64,000 nt of DNA from Paracoccaceae bacterium (GTDB lineage: Bacteria > Pseudomonadota > Alphaproteobacteria > Rhodobacterales > Rhodobacteraceae), in the NCBI GenBank assembly GCA_002709405.1, contig PAQV01000019.1:1-64000 (forward strand). Reading direction: 5' to 3'. Both the position numbers and the translations under genes were made by a program. Position 1 is the stretch's first letter; each line of letters opens with the position of its first letter. This document shows positions 54,329 through 63,597 of this stretch, piece after piece. The notes beneath the pieces are model-generated. The model saw nothing but the letters and a program-made list of their open reading frames with translations. It was not told the origin of the DNA and did no database searches.

Positions 54329-55264
54329 TCACGCCCTTAGGGACGTGGCCGTTTCTCGGTCTGGCTTGGGTATCGCCACGTCCCGCAACAACTCGAACTT
54401 GACCCGGGTCGCGCTGATCTGGCGGTAGAAGGCGATCAGAAAGCTGGTCGGCCCCTGCAACCGCGCAAGCCCCATGGTCGCGGCCACCACCGTGCCCACG
54501 TCCGTCTGCCCCTTCAGCACGTACCAGCCGCCCAGGAACAGCACCCCCACCGTGCCCGCTCCGTTGATCAGCGACAGCACGAACTTGGTGGACAATTTCC
54601 ACAGAAACATCTGCCTGCGCGTATCATAGATCGTGTCGAACGCCGTCGTCACCGCCGAGACCTCGGCGGCCAGGTCGTTCTCCACCATGTCCCGCGTCGC
54701 CTGCCGCAGCACCTGCACGCGCTCGGCCACCAGCCGGTTGACCACGCGCTGGGTCGACAGCACCAGCACCACCTGGGGCGCCACGATGCACAGGGCGATC
54801 AGCCCCAGGAAGGGCTGCGCCGTGGCGATATAGCCCACCACGGACACCATCGTCCCCAGCTGCACCACCGGCTCCGAATAGGCGCTGCCCGCGAACTTTC
54901 CCAGCTCTTCGGCCTCGGCCGACACCATCGTCGTCGCCGTTCCCGCGCTGATCTCGGTACCGCCGCCCACGGCAACGCCGTAGATCCGCCGGCGCAGGCG
55001 ACGAATGACATCCTCGCCCAGGGTGTTGGCCAGGAACCCCAGCGCCCATTTCAGCCCAAGGCTCAGCACGATGATTCCCATCATCTCGGCGCACAGCTCG
55101 ATCAGCAGGCTCTGCGAGATCTGGTCGTCGGTTAGCTCGTTGATGATGTCCTTCTGGTAGCTCAGCGGCACCGCCGCCAGCGCCGCGATCGCCATCGACA
55201 GCAGAATCAGAATCACCTGCCGACGCCCGCTCACCCGCCAGATCGCGGCGTATAATTCCAGCAT
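54329..55264 (-). CDS. ABC exporter-type membrane protein lacking an ATPase domain
   Basis: 311 residues from ATG 55264 (GGAGGG upstream). Six hydrophobic helices arranged as an ABC type 1 exporter domain (VILILLSMAIAALAAVPLSY; GIIVLSLGLKWALGFLANTL; FVLSLINGAGTVGVLFLGGW) with ETATS at the end and no Walker motifs. The conserved DVIRRLRRRIYGVAV coupling-helix segment is present. It stops where the nucleotide-binding domain would begin. No separate ATPase gene is next to it. It may pair with an ATPase elsewhere or act without one. Confidence 0.85.
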   Translation of the reverse strand: MLELYAAIWRVSGRRQVILILLSMAIAALAAVPLSYQKDIINELTDDQISQSLLIELCAEMMGIIVLSLGLKWALGFLANTLGEDVIRRLRRRIYGVAVGGGTEISAGTATTMVSAEAEELGKFAGSAYSEPVVQLGTMVSVVGYIATAQPFLGLIALCIVAPQVVLVLSTQRVVNRLVAERVQVLRQATRDMVENDLAAEVSAVTTAFDTIYDTRRQMFLWKLSTKFVLSLINGAGTVGVLFLGGWYVLKGQTDVGTVVAATMGLARLQGPTSFLIAFYRQISATRVKFELLRDVAIPKPDRETATSLRA

Positions 55265-55430
55265 GGGTCCCTCCGTGCGCCGGCCTGACCCGATTTTCTG
55301 CCCGGACCTAGGGGCGGGGGCAAGATGGCAGGGCACGGCCCGGCGAAAGGCGCGGCGCAAAGGTGACAAGCCGACCCGCCCTCGTGTAGCCTCTGGCCGG
55401 GGAAAAGCGTGACGGTGAAACGGGATTGTG

Positions 55431-56441
55431 ATGACCCACCTGCGTCAGGTCGTGCTTGGACTGGCCTGCGTGCTGGGCCTGGCAGTGGCGTCTCCGGCCT
55501 GGGCCAAGCGCCTGGCGCTGGTGGTGGGCATCGACGCCTACCAGAACGTCACCCCCCCTGCAAAAGGCCCGGGACGATGTCCGCGCCATGGGCCTGGCCC
55601 TTCAAGACGCAGGCTTCGAGGTCCTGACCGGCCTCGACGTCTATCGCCGCGCCTTCAATGCCGACGAGAATCCCAATTCGGTCTTCACCCGCGCGCTTTT
55701 GCCCCTGTTAGGGCAACCGGGACTTGGCCTGCCCGACATCGCCCGCAGGGACCGCGCCGACCTGCGCGCCCTGGCGCGATCGGTGAACCACGCGCAGGTC
55801 CCGGCCCATTCCGACCAGATGTCGGGCGATTTCTTCTTCCAGCCTCCCGGGCGGGGCAGCTTCGTCATGCCCGGGGCCGACACCGCCCCAGCTGCGGCGC
55901 CACAGGTCTCGTGTGTCGATGCCCGAGACACCTGGGCCGTCATCCAGACCCGCAACCGCCCCGCCGTTTTCGATCAATATCTTCAACGCTTTGACGGCCG
56001 CCAGATCTTTCCGCCCTGGCCGCGGAAAAGCTGGCCCAGCTGAAGGCAGGGCAGGCGGCCGCCCGTATGGCCCCTGCAAGCAGCGTCCCGGCCGACGCAC
56101 CCACAGATCCACTCCAGACCCAAACGGACCCTGTCGGCCCGCCCTCGCCGTCGACCCAGCTGGCCTCGGCCCAGACGCCCGGTCCCCAGACTTTTGGCCC
56201 CCAGACGCTTGACCAGGGACCCGACAGCACCCCCAGCCCGGTTCCGTCCGGAGACGCCTGTTTTGACCTCTGGTACCGGCGCAGCGCGATCTTCCAAGGC
56301 TACGGCTATTGCTTCCAGACCGCCAAGGCCCAGCAATATTTCGACACCTCGGCCTGCACGACACGCGCCCCGCAGCTAAGTGCTGCCGACACAAGCCGCG
56401 TCGACTCCATCCGCGCCCAGGAACGGGCCGACGGCTGCTGA
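55431..56441 (+). pseudogene. Broken caspase-like gene with YARHG tail
   Basis: Starts with signal peptide QVVLGLACVLGLAVASPAWA and AKRLALVVGIDAYQNVTP, frameshifts in a seven-C run (55552-55558), continues in another frame LQKARDDVRAMGLALQDAGF, then jumps from VYRRAFNAD to ENPNSVFTRALLPLL. In intact relatives ~110 residues lie between these two blocks, including the catalytic AGHG His and DAC-type Cys. A second frame change near 56005 leads to LAAEKLAQLKAGQ and a C-terminal YARHG-like domain (DLWYRRSAIFQGYGYCFQTA). It cannot be an active protease. Confidence 0.85.
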
Positions 56442-56466
56442 CTGGTCCCAACAGGCCCGGCTGACC

Positions 56467-57216
56467 CTAGACGCTGGCCTCCTCGCTGACCGACACCACG
56501 GCATCCCCCGCGCGCATACCCGCCGAGACCCGTTCCAGCCGCAAAAAGGCAATCCCCTGGGCCCCGGCCGTGGTCAGAAGCGTGCCAACCGATTTGTCGC
56601 CCGCCAGGATCTCGGTCCCGGGCTCGGCTTCGCCGTCCAGGGCAACCGTGCGCAGCCCCTTGCGCAGTTCGGTCTTGTGCTTCATCCGGGCCGTGACCTC
56701 CTGGCCCACGTAACAGCCCTTGCGGAAATCCACGCCGTTCAGACGCTCGAACCCGGCCTCCAGGATGTAGCTGTCCGGCGTCAGCTCGGCCCCGCTTTCG
56801 GGAATGCAATGGGCCACGCGGATCGCGGTCCAGTCCGAGCCATCGTCGGATTCGGGCGCCTCGGAATACGTCCGCCAGCCCAGGGCGGGATGGCGCGGGT
56901 CGGCAAAGGCGCCATCGGGCGCGGGGCCCGTGCCGCGCTGGACGTTCAGGTCACTGGGCGTGATCGTGACATCGGCGCGCAGCTTGTACATGGTCAGGCG
57001 CTTGATCAGCCCGTCGGCCAGGGCGTCGGCCACGTCCATCAGGATTGCGTCACCCCGCCGCAACAGGAAGAAGTCGGCGAGGTACTTGCCTTGGGGCGTC
57101 AGAACGGCGGCATAAAGCAGCCCGTCCTCCAGGCGCGTTAGATCATTCGTGATCAGGCCCTGCAGGAAATGGTCCGCGTCGGAACCGGTGAAAGACAATA
57201 CGCGTCTGCTCGGCAT
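56467..57216 (-). CDS. ygfZ: YgfZ/GcvT-like iron-sulfur cluster assembly protein
   Basis: 249 residues from ATG 57216. Folate-binding fold related to GcvT: FTGSDADHFLQGLITNDLTR at the N-terminus and the YgfZ signature KGCYVGQEVTARM with its Cys. Supports repair or assembly of Fe-S enzymes using folate. Divergent from the glycosyltransferase. Confidence 0.93.
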   Translation of the reverse strand: MPSRRVLSFTGSDADHFLQGLITNDLTRLEDGLLYAAVLTPQGKYLADFFLLRRGDAILMDVADALADGLIKRLTMYKLRADVTITPSDLNVQRGTGPAPDGAFADPRHPALGWRTYSEAPESDDGSDWTAIRVAHCIPESGAELTPDSYILEAGFERLNGVDFRKGCYVGQEVTARMKHKTELRKGLRTVALDGEAEPGTEILAGDKSVGTLLTTAGAQGIAFLRLERVSAGMRAGDAVVSVSEEASV

Positions 57217-57324
57217 CGGGGATCCTTTTGTCATCGGGTTGGTCTCTGGGCGGGCCCAGCGTGTCGGGTTCAAGACCGCATCCTGTGCGCTGCGATCTTG
57301 TGTCTGGCCGCCTTTGATATAGGT

Positions 57325-58038
57325 ATGCGCAGATCGAAGACTAACCGAGAGTATGCCTTGTCCGCCACGCTGAGCATCGTCATTCCGACGCTGGACGCTG
57401 AAAAGCACCTCCCGCGCTGCCTGGACAGCCTGATCGAGGGCCTGACCAGCGGGCTGATCCGCGAGCTGGTGGTCACCGACGGCGGCTCGACGGATACTAC
57501 GGTCGAAATGGCAGACGCGGCCGGCGCCGAGATCGTGACCGGGCCGCCCTCGCGCGGGGGGCAATTGCGCCGGGGGGTGGCGGCCTCACGCGGAGAGTGG
57601 GTGCTGGTCCTGCACGCCGACACGCAACTGGCGCCAGGCTGGTCGGACAGGGTGATCGACCACATAAGAGACGAAGGCGGAACGGCCTACTTCCGCCTGT
57701 CCTTCCGCGAAACCGGCCTGATGCCGGCCGTAACTGCGTATTGGGCCAACTTGCGGGCCCGCCGGTTTTCGCTGCCCTATGGTGACCAGGGACTGCTGAT
57801 GCGCCGATCCGACTACGAGCAGGCGGGCGGCTACCCGGATCAGCCCCTGATGGAAGACGTCGCCCTGGTCCGCGCCCTGGCCAGGCCCTTCAGCCAGCTC
57901 GATGCCCGAGCCATCACCAGTGCCGAACGCTATCAGCGCGACGGCTGGTTCCGGCGCGGCCTGCGCAATTTCTGGACCATGTTCCGCTACATGATGGGAA
58001 CCGATCCCGAGCGATTGGCCTCGGACTACCGACGCTGA
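57325..58038 (+). CDS. Family 2 glycosyltransferase (TIGR04283-like)
   Basis: 237 residues from ATG 57325 (TTG 57358, after GAGAG, is an alternative start at SATLSIVIPTLDAEKHLPRC). GT-A fold: SIVIPTLDAE, ELVVTDGGSTDTTVEMAD, the DxD-like LVLHADTQLAPGW and LPYGDQGLLMRRSDYEQAGG with PLMEDVALVR. No membrane helix. The acceptor is unknown. Confidence 0.9.
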   Translation: MRRSKTNREYALSATLSIVIPTLDAEKHLPRCLDSLIEGLTSGLIRELVVTDGGSTDTTVEMADAAGAEIVTGPPSRGGQLRRGVAASRGEWVLVLHADTQLAPGWSDRVIDHIRDEGGTAYFRLSFRETGLMPAVTAYWANLRARRFSLPYGDQGLLMRRSDYEQAGGYPDQPLMEDVALVRALARPFSQLDARAITSAERYQRDGWFRRGLRNFWTMFRYMMGTDPERLASDYRR

Positions 58039-58078
58039 CCGTCACCCCGGCGTATCGCATATGGCATGTGCAGCGATT

Positions 58079-58107
58079 GGGTATTTAAGAAGAGAAAGAA
58101 GCAGCAG
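58079..58107 (+). repeat. Dispersed 3'-end motif, copy 4
   Basis: GGGTATTTAAGAAGAG then AAAGAAGCAGCAG, 41 bases after the glycosyltransferase stop, sense orientation. Forms an inverted pair with copy 5. Confidence 0.8.
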
Positions 58108-58144
58108 ATCTTGCGCAGTCGTAGCCGCTACGTCCTGGGCTTAT

Positions 58145-58170
58145 GGCTTCTTTCTCTTTGCAAATACCCC
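58145..58170 (-). repeat. Dispersed 3'-end motif, copy 5
   Basis: Minus-strand GGGGTATTTGCAAAGAG then AAAGAAGCC, 40 bases after the stop of the MsbA-like gene (58210). Faces copy 4 across ~40 bases, so convergent transcripts each carry one. Confidence 0.8.
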
Positions 58171-58209
58171 CGGGGGAGACGCGGCTTGCCGCGGCGGGGG
58201 CAGCGCCCC

Positions 58210-59955
58210 CTAGTCCGTCGGGTCCTGGAACTGTAGCCGGTACAGGTCCGCATAGAGACCACCGCGCGCGAGCAATGCAACGTGGGTACCGTGGTCAACG
58301 ACACGACCCTTGTCCATGACGATGATCTGGTCGGCGTCGCGCACGGTGGACAAGCGGTGCGCGATGACGAGCGTCGTGCGGCCCCCTGACAGCCGATCCA
58401 GCGCTTGCTGCACGACCTTTTCGGATTGCGCGTCCAGGGCCGACGTGGCTTCGTCCAGCAGCAATACCGGTGCTTTGCGCAATAAGGCGCGGGCGATGGC
58501 CACGCGCTGGCGTTGGCCGCCTGAGAGGGCGGAGCCTCGGGGGCCGACCATGGTGTCCAGGCCGTTTGGCAATTGGGGCAGGAAATCCGACACGTGGGCG
58601 GCGTCCAGCACATCCGTCAATTGGGCCTCGGTTACGTCGGTGCGGCCCAGGAGGATGTTCTCGCGTAGTGTCTCGTCGAACAGAAGCGCTTCCTGGCTGA
58701 CCACCGAGAACAGGCTCCGCAGGTCGCTGAGGGCCATCGAGCGTGCCTCGGTGCCGCCGATCCGGACGGATCCCGCGCCTGGGTCGACCAGCCGGGTCAG
58801 GACGTTGAATATTGTCGACTTGCCGGCTCCGGAGGCGCCGACCAGGGCGGTGGTCTGGCCGGCCGGTGCGTGCAGGGTGAGGTCCCGCAGGACCTCGGTG
58901 TCGCCGTAGCTGAGCGTCACGCCGTCAAGTGCGACGTCCGGCAGGCCCGAGGGCGGGGCCACGGGGTCGTCGGGCGAGGTCAGCGCCAGGGGCGCGTCCA
59001 TCAGCGCCTTGAGACGCTCCATCGCCGCCGCGGCCACCTGCCACAGCCCGCTGATCGTGCCGAGCCTGCGGATCGGGTCGAAGGCCAGGCCCATGGCGGT
59101 GAAGAAGCTCATGAACTCGCCCACGGATTTTTCGCCCGAGATGATCTCGGAGCCGCCGAAGACCAGCACGGCGAGAAACCCCAGCCCGGCCATCAGGTCG
59201 ACGATGCCGGGGATCAGGGCGGTGCCGAAGGCGGCCCGGACCTCGGCCTTGACGTAGCCCTGGGTCATGTCGGCAAAGCGGTCGGCCTGGTAGCGTTCGA
59301 GCCGGTTCAGCTTGACCGGGACGATGCCGTGAAAGACCTCGTCGAGCCGGGTGGCCAGGGAGGCCCCCAGATCGCGGGCGCTGCGCGCCTGGCCGCGCAC
59401 GAACCGCTGGATCGCGGCGACGGGCAGGGCCATGAGGGGGGCTCCGACCAAGGTCACCGCGGTCCACCGCCAGTCGACGCTGATGGCCACGCCCATCAGG
59501 GCCACCAGGGCCACCACGTCGCGCCCGGTGCCCGTGACGACGGCCCGCCAGACATCGTTGACCGCGTTCACGTCCGTCTGGATCCGCTGGATCAGGAAGC
59601 CCGGAGGGTGGGCCATGTGGAACGCCCCGTCCTGGCGCATCATCCGGCGCAGAAGGTCCAGCCGCAGGGCCGCCGCGGTCTGCTGGGCGATGCGCGTCAG
59701 CACCACGCTCTGGCAGACGCCAGAGACCGCGCGCAGGGCGAAGATGCCGGTGATCGTCAGTCCGACGCTCCAGATCGCCGAGGCGCTGCCGCCCACGAAG
59801 ACCTTGTCGAACATCGGCTGCATCATGTAGCTGAGCGCCCCCAGCATCGACCCTTCGATGGTCATGAACAGCAGGGCTACCAGCAGCCAGGCAACATGCG
59901 GTTTGAGGTAGCCGGTCCAGAGCCAGCGGAAGAGGCGCGGCGAGGGGGCACTCAT
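58210..59955 (-). CDS. MsbA-like ABC exporter (fused membrane and ATPase domains)
   Basis: 581 residues. Six-helix membrane domain (~15-310) and ATPase domain: Walker A TALVGASGAGKSTIFNVLTR, Q-loop FSVVSQEALLFDETLRENIL, signature GSALSGGQRQRVAIARALLR, Walker B VLLLDEATSALDAQSEKVVQ and switch His in IAHRLS. Homodimeric exporter, perhaps of lipid. Coupled to the upstream phosphatase gene by a four-base overlap. Confidence 0.95.
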   Translation of the reverse strand: MSAPSPRLFRWLWTGYLKPHVAWLLVALLFMTIEGSMLGALSYMMQPMFDKVFVGGSASAIWSVGLTITGIFALRAVSGVCQSVVLTRIAQQTAAALRLDLLRRMMRQDGAFHMAHPPGFLIQRIQTDVNAVNDVWRAVVTGTGRDVVALVALMGVAISVDWRWTAVTLVGAPLMALPVAAIQRFVRGQARSARDLGASLATRLDEVFHGIVPVKLNRLERYQADRFADMTQGYVKAEVRAAFGTALIPGIVDLMAGLGFLAVLVFGGSEIISGEKSVGEFMSFFTAMGLAFDPIRRLGTISGLWQVAAAAMERLKALMDAPLALTSPDDPVAPPSGLPDVALDGVTLSYGDTEVLRDLTLHAPAGQTTALVGASGAGKSTIFNVLTRLVDPGAGSVRIGGTEARSMALSDLRSLFSVVSQEALLFDETLRENILLGRTDVTEAQLTDVLDAAHVSDFLPQLPNGLDTMVGPRGSALSGGQRQRVAIARALLRKAPVLLLDEATSALDAQSEKVVQQALDRLSGGRTTLVIAHRLSTVRDADQIIVMDKGRVVDHGTHVALLARGGLYADLYRLQFQDPTD

Positions 59956-60632
59956 GCGGGGGGATCTCCGGCGTGAAAGGCGCGGTGCAGCTCGGCATTA
60001 TCGTATTCGGTGGCGATCCAGTCCTCGAAAGAGATCGGGTCGCGGGCGTTGCGGGCCTCGTAGACATCCAGCGTGTAATCCAGGATGCCCACCTTGCCGT
60101 TGCGGATGTGCATGTAGCGCGGCGACAGCATGCGCCGGGCCTCGGCGACCGACTTGCCCTCGACGATCATCAGGTACATGGCCGAGGCAAAGCCCGCCCG
60201 GTCGGCCCCGGACTTGCAGTGCATGACGAAGGGTTTGTCCAGGGACTTGAGCTTCTGGATCGTGTCCAGGATATCCGCCCGGACGGCGGCCCCCCGGGCC
60301 AGCAGCTTGGCGTTGACCAGGGTCAGGCCGAGGTCGTCGCAGATTTCCTTTTCCAGCAGGTAATGGGCACTGTCGGTTTCGCCGCGCAGGTTCAGCACGG
60401 TGTGGATGCCCATGGCCTTCATCTTCTCGAAGCGCTTGCGCGTGGGGTGGTTGGACCGGAAGACGCCCGGAGCGATTTCGTCGAAATTCGTCCAGACGGT
60501 GCGCAAGATCTCGTGATCGAACCACAGGGCATAGATGCGCGCCTTGCGCCGGTTCTCGGGCGTGGTGGGGGCGACGTTGTAATGCGCCCGGATGCGGCTT
60601 TCCCAGTTCTTAAGCCGGTGTCCCAGGCCCAT
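59952..60632 (-). CDS. Tyrosine / dual-specificity phosphatase-like protein
   Basis: 226 residues from ATG 60632. Active site HCKSGADRAGFASAMYL (C-x5-R) with preceding VNAKLLARGAAVRADILDTI. N-terminal DEIAPGVFRSNHPTRKRFEK and GIHTVLNLRGETDSAHYLLE match the DSP fold. Its 3' end overlaps the ABC exporter start. Phosphatases of this group can act on lipid or protein phosphates; the coupling hints at a shared envelope-lipid role (inference). Confidence 0.9.
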   Translation of the reverse strand: MGLGHRLKNWESRIRAHYNVAPTTPENRRKARIYALWFDHEILRTVWTNFDEIAPGVFRSNHPTRKRFEKMKAMGIHTVLNLRGETDSAHYLLEKEICDDLGLTLVNAKLLARGAAVRADILDTIQKLKSLDKPFVMHCKSGADRAGFASAMYLMIVEGKSVAEARRMLSPRYMHIRNGKVGILDYTLDVYEARNARDPISFEDWIATEYDNAELHRAFHAGDPPA

Positions 60633-60772
60633 TGCGTTCCGTCCTTGTGTTCCCAGCGCCGGTCTGCGACCGATTTGCGCATGTCGTGCCGTTTGCCGGG
60701 GCCGGGACGCTTCGCGGATTGACGCCGCCCGCGACCCCGCTAACGTGCCCGGCGCTATTACAGGAACGCTCC

Positions 60773-61981
60773 ATGACATCCAAGCCAAGCCTTCGCCAGG
60801 GCCGCCCCTACATGGCCATTCCCGGCCCGTCCGTCATGCCCGACCGGGTGCTGCAGGCCATGCACCGGCCCGCGCCCAACATCTATGCCGGGGCGATCGT
60901 CGACCTGGCCGCCAGCCTGGTGCCCGATCTGAAGTCGGTCGCCCGGACCAAGCATAGCGCGGCCATCTACATCAGCAACGGCCATGGGGCCTGGGAAGCG
61001 GCGGTGTCGAACGTCGTGGCGCCGGGCGACAAGGTGCTGGTGCCCGCCACGGGCCGCTTTGGCCTGGGCTGGAGCGACATGGTCGTGGGCATCGGCGGCG
61101 CGCCGCAAGTGCTGGATTTCGGCAAGCGCACGCCCTGGGACCTGGATCAGGTGGGCGATGCGCTGAAGGCCGACACCGCGCACGAGATCAAGGCCGTGCT
61201 GGCGGTGCACGTGGATACCTCGAGTTCGATCCGCAACGATGTGCCCGGCCTGCGCAAGGTGCTGGACGACCTGGGCCACCCGGCGCTGCTGATGGTCGAT
61301 TGCATTGCCTCGCTGGGCTGCGACCGCTTCGAGATGGACGACTGGGGGGCCGACGTCATGGTCACCGGCTCGCAAAAGGGGCTGATGACGCCGCCGGGTC
61401 TGGGGTTTGTGTTCTTCAACGACAAGGCCGAGGCCGTGCGCAAGGCGATGCCGCGGGTCAGCCGGTACTGGGACTGGTCGCCGCGGGCGGATCCCGAGTT
61501 CTTCTACGAGTATTTCGGGGGCACGGCGCCGACCCATCATCTTTATGCTCTGCGCGAGGCGTTGGACATGATCAACGAGGAAGGCATCGAGAACATCTGG
61601 GCGCGCCACGCGACCCTGGCCCGGGCGGTCTGGGCGGCGGCCGAGGCCTGGGGCTCGGACGGGCCGATGGAGATGAACATGTCCGACCCGGCCTTCCGCT
61701 CGCACGCGGTGACGGCGCTGCGGCTGGGCGCGCCTCATGGCACGGCGTTGCGCGACTGGGTGGACCAGACCCTGAACCTGACCCTGGGCATCGGCCTGGG
61801 CATGGCCGCGCCTGGCGATCCGGCCTGGCACGGGTTCTTCCGCATCGGCCACATGGGGCATGTGAACGGACACATGATCCTGGGGCTTCTGGGCGGGATC
61901 GACGCCGGGTTGAAGGCGCTGGACATCCCCCATGGCGACGGGGCGCTGGAGGCGGCCTCGCGGGTGATCGCGGGGGTCTGA
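60773..61981 (+). CDS. Class V aminotransferase (serine/alanine-glyoxylate type)
   Basis: 402 residues from ATG 60773 (AGGA upstream). Starts RPYMAIPGPSVMPDRVLQAM; PLP Lys in DVMVTGSQKGLMTPPGLGFV; VDCIASLGCDRFEMDDWGAD before it; end GFFRIGHMGHVNGHMILGLL. This layout fits serine-glyoxylate or alanine-glyoxylate aminotransferases of the serine cycle or photorespiratory-type metabolism. Confidence 0.93.
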   Translation: MTSKPSLRQGRPYMAIPGPSVMPDRVLQAMHRPAPNIYAGAIVDLAASLVPDLKSVARTKHSAAIYISNGHGAWEAAVSNVVAPGDKVLVPATGRFGLGWSDMVVGIGGAPQVLDFGKRTPWDLDQVGDALKADTAHEIKAVLAVHVDTSSSIRNDVPGLRKVLDDLGHPALLMVDCIASLGCDRFEMDDWGADVMVTGSQKGLMTPPGLGFVFFNDKAEAVRKAMPRVSRYWDWSPRADPEFFYEYFGGTAPTHHLYALREALDMINEEGIENIWARHATLARAVWAAAEAWGSDGPMEMNMSDPAFRSHAVTALRLGAPHGTALRDWVDQTLNLTLGIGLGMAAPGDPAWHGFFRIGHMGHVNGHMILGLLGGIDAGLKALDIPHGDGALEAASRVIAGV

Positions 61982-62019
61982 GCCCCCGGGCGCCGGGCCA
62001 CCTGGTGCGGGTGCGTCAT

Positions 62020-62048
62020 GGGTATTTGGAAAGAGAAAGAAGCAGCAG
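62020..62048 (+). repeat. Dispersed 3'-end motif, copy 6
   Basis: GGGTATTTGGAAAGAG then AAAGAAGCAGCAG, 39 bases after the aminotransferase stop, after a GC-rich inverted repeat (CCCGGGCGCCGGG). Confidence 0.8.
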
Positions 62049-62055
62049 GCCGGCG

Positions 62056-62259
62056 TCAGTCGTCGGCCCGTTCGATCGGGGCCATGCGGGCGGCGGCGAT
62101 CCGGTCGATGCCGTAATTGAGGCCGAGGGCGACCAGGATCACGGCGATGAAGCCGAGGAGCGACCAGAGCGCGCAGAAGATCCAGAAGAGGTTCACGCCG
62201 AGCATGGTGAGCGCGGCGTTGGTATAGTCGGGGGCCGATGGCCGGTCATCTGACGACAT
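62056..62259 (-). CDS. Small membrane protein of unknown function
   Basis: 67 residues: a polar N-terminus MSSDDRPSAPDYTNAAL, then continuous hydrophobic residues MLGVNLFWIFCALWSLLGFI and AVILVALGLNYGIDRI, enough for two helices, and an acidic end. No family recognised; related short proteins are, as I recall, common next to hisC-like genes in this lineage. Confidence 0.7.
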   Translation of the reverse strand: MSSDDRPSAPDYTNAALTMLGVNLFWIFCALWSLLGFIAVILVALGLNYGIDRIAAARMAPIERADD

Positions 62260-62368
62260 GGGCGGATCCTAGCGAGCGTGGTGCAAGAATAGCCCTGTGA
62301 TGGTGAATGTCAGGTGATTTTGCGGGGCCGGGCCGGGTTTGGCACGGGTCCGGCCCCGTCAGGCCCTG

Positions 62369-63475
62369 TCAGGCCCGGGCCTTTGCCAAGGCTTTGGGCA
62401 AAGCGGCGGCGAAGGCGTCGAGATTGGCCCTGGTGCCGCAGCTGACGCGGATGCAGCGGTTCTGCGGGGCGACGAAGGGCATGCGCACGAAGATGCCCTG
62501 ATCTAGCAGTCCTGCGAGCACCTTGCCGGCGAACTGGCCGTCGGCGCCGCAGTCGATGGCCACGAAATTGGTGGCCGAGGGCAGGGGTGTGAGGCCATTG
62601 TCGCGGGCGATAGCGGCGATGCGGTCGCGCGAGGTTGCGATCTCGGCCTGCACATGGGCCAGCCAGGCGGTGTCGGCGAGGGCGGCCAGTGCTCCGGCCT
62701 GGCCCAGCCGGTTGACGCCGAAATGGTTGCGGACCTTGTTGAAGGCGGTGATCAGCTCGGGGTGGCCGATGGCGTAGCCGATGCGCTGGCCGGCCATGCC
62801 GTAGGCCTTCGAGAAGGTGCGCATGCGGATCACGCGCGGGTCGTCATAGGGGATCGGCAGGGCGGCGGCTGCGGGGGCGCATTCGATATAGGCCTCGTCG
62901 AGGACCAGCAGGGTGTCGGGGGGCAGGTCGGACATGGCCTCGGCGATGTCGGCGCCGGTGTTCCAGCTGCCCATCGGGTTGTCGGGATTGGCGATGTAGA
63001 CGAGCTTGGCGCCGGTCTCTCGGGCGGCGGCGAAAAGGGCCCGGGGGTCTTCGGTGTCGTCCTTGTAGGGCACCTTGTGCAGCGTGCCGCCGAAGCCCGC
63101 GACATGGTAGTTAAAGGTCGGGTAGGCCCCGTCCGAGGTGACCACGACATCGCCGTTTTCGACGGTCAGGCGGACCAGCGAGCCCAGCAGCCCGTCGATG
63201 CCCTCGCCTACGGTGATCTGGTCGGGCGTGACCCCGTGGTGGGCGGACAGGGCCTGGCGGAGATCGTGGCTTTCGGGGTCGGCGTAGCACCAGATGCTGT
63301 CGGTGGCCGCGTGCATGGCCTCAATCGCGCGGGGCGAGGGGCCGAAGACGTTCTCGTTGGCGCCCAGGCGGGCGGTAAAGGCCTTGCCCCGCGCGCGTTC
63401 CTGCGCCTCGGGGCCGACGAAGGGGACGGTGGCGGGCAGGCTTTGGGCCAGGGGCGTGTAACGGGGCGGTGTCAT
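62369..63475 (-). CDS. HisC-like pyridoxal-phosphate aminotransferase
   Basis: 368 residues from ATG 63475. Class I/II fold: RLGANENVFGPSPRAIEAMH at the N-terminus, VGEGIDGLLGSLVRLTVENG, ANPDNPMGSWNT, VLDEAYIEC and the PLP Lys in TFSKAYGMAGQRIGYAIG. Close to histidinol-phosphate aminotransferase, but no his genes are nearby; an aromatic aminotransferase role is equally possible. Confidence 0.92.
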   Translation of the reverse strand: MTPPRYTPLAQSLPATVPFVGPEAQERARGKAFTARLGANENVFGPSPRAIEAMHAATDSIWCYADPESHDLRQALSAHHGVTPDQITVGEGIDGLLGSLVRLTVENGDVVVTSDGAYPTFNYHVAGFGGTLHKVPYKDDTEDPRALFAAARETGAKLVYIANPDNPMGSWNTGADIAEAMSDLPPDTLLVLDEAYIECAPAAAALPIPYDDPRVIRMRTFSKAYGMAGQRIGYAIGHPELITAFNKVRNHFGVNRLGQAGALAALADTAWLAHVQAEIATSRDRIAAIARDNGLTPLPSATNFVAIDCGADGQFAGKVLAGLLDQGIFVRMPFVAPQNRCIRVSCGTRANLDAFAAALPKALAKARA

Positions 63476-63597
63476 GGCGCAGCATATTGCGCGGGGCGGG
63501 GGCATGCGCAAGAGCCCTGTTGATGACCCGGCGTTTCGGTGGACGGAAGCGGACCGGCTGGGCAGGGTGGGGGCCAGGGAATGGCGGAGGAGACGAC

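Noticed and set aside
55552..55558. C7 run as a programmed frameshift site for an active caspase
   Set aside because: Even with the frame restored the catalytic segment is missing and a second frame change follows, so programmed expression is not supported.
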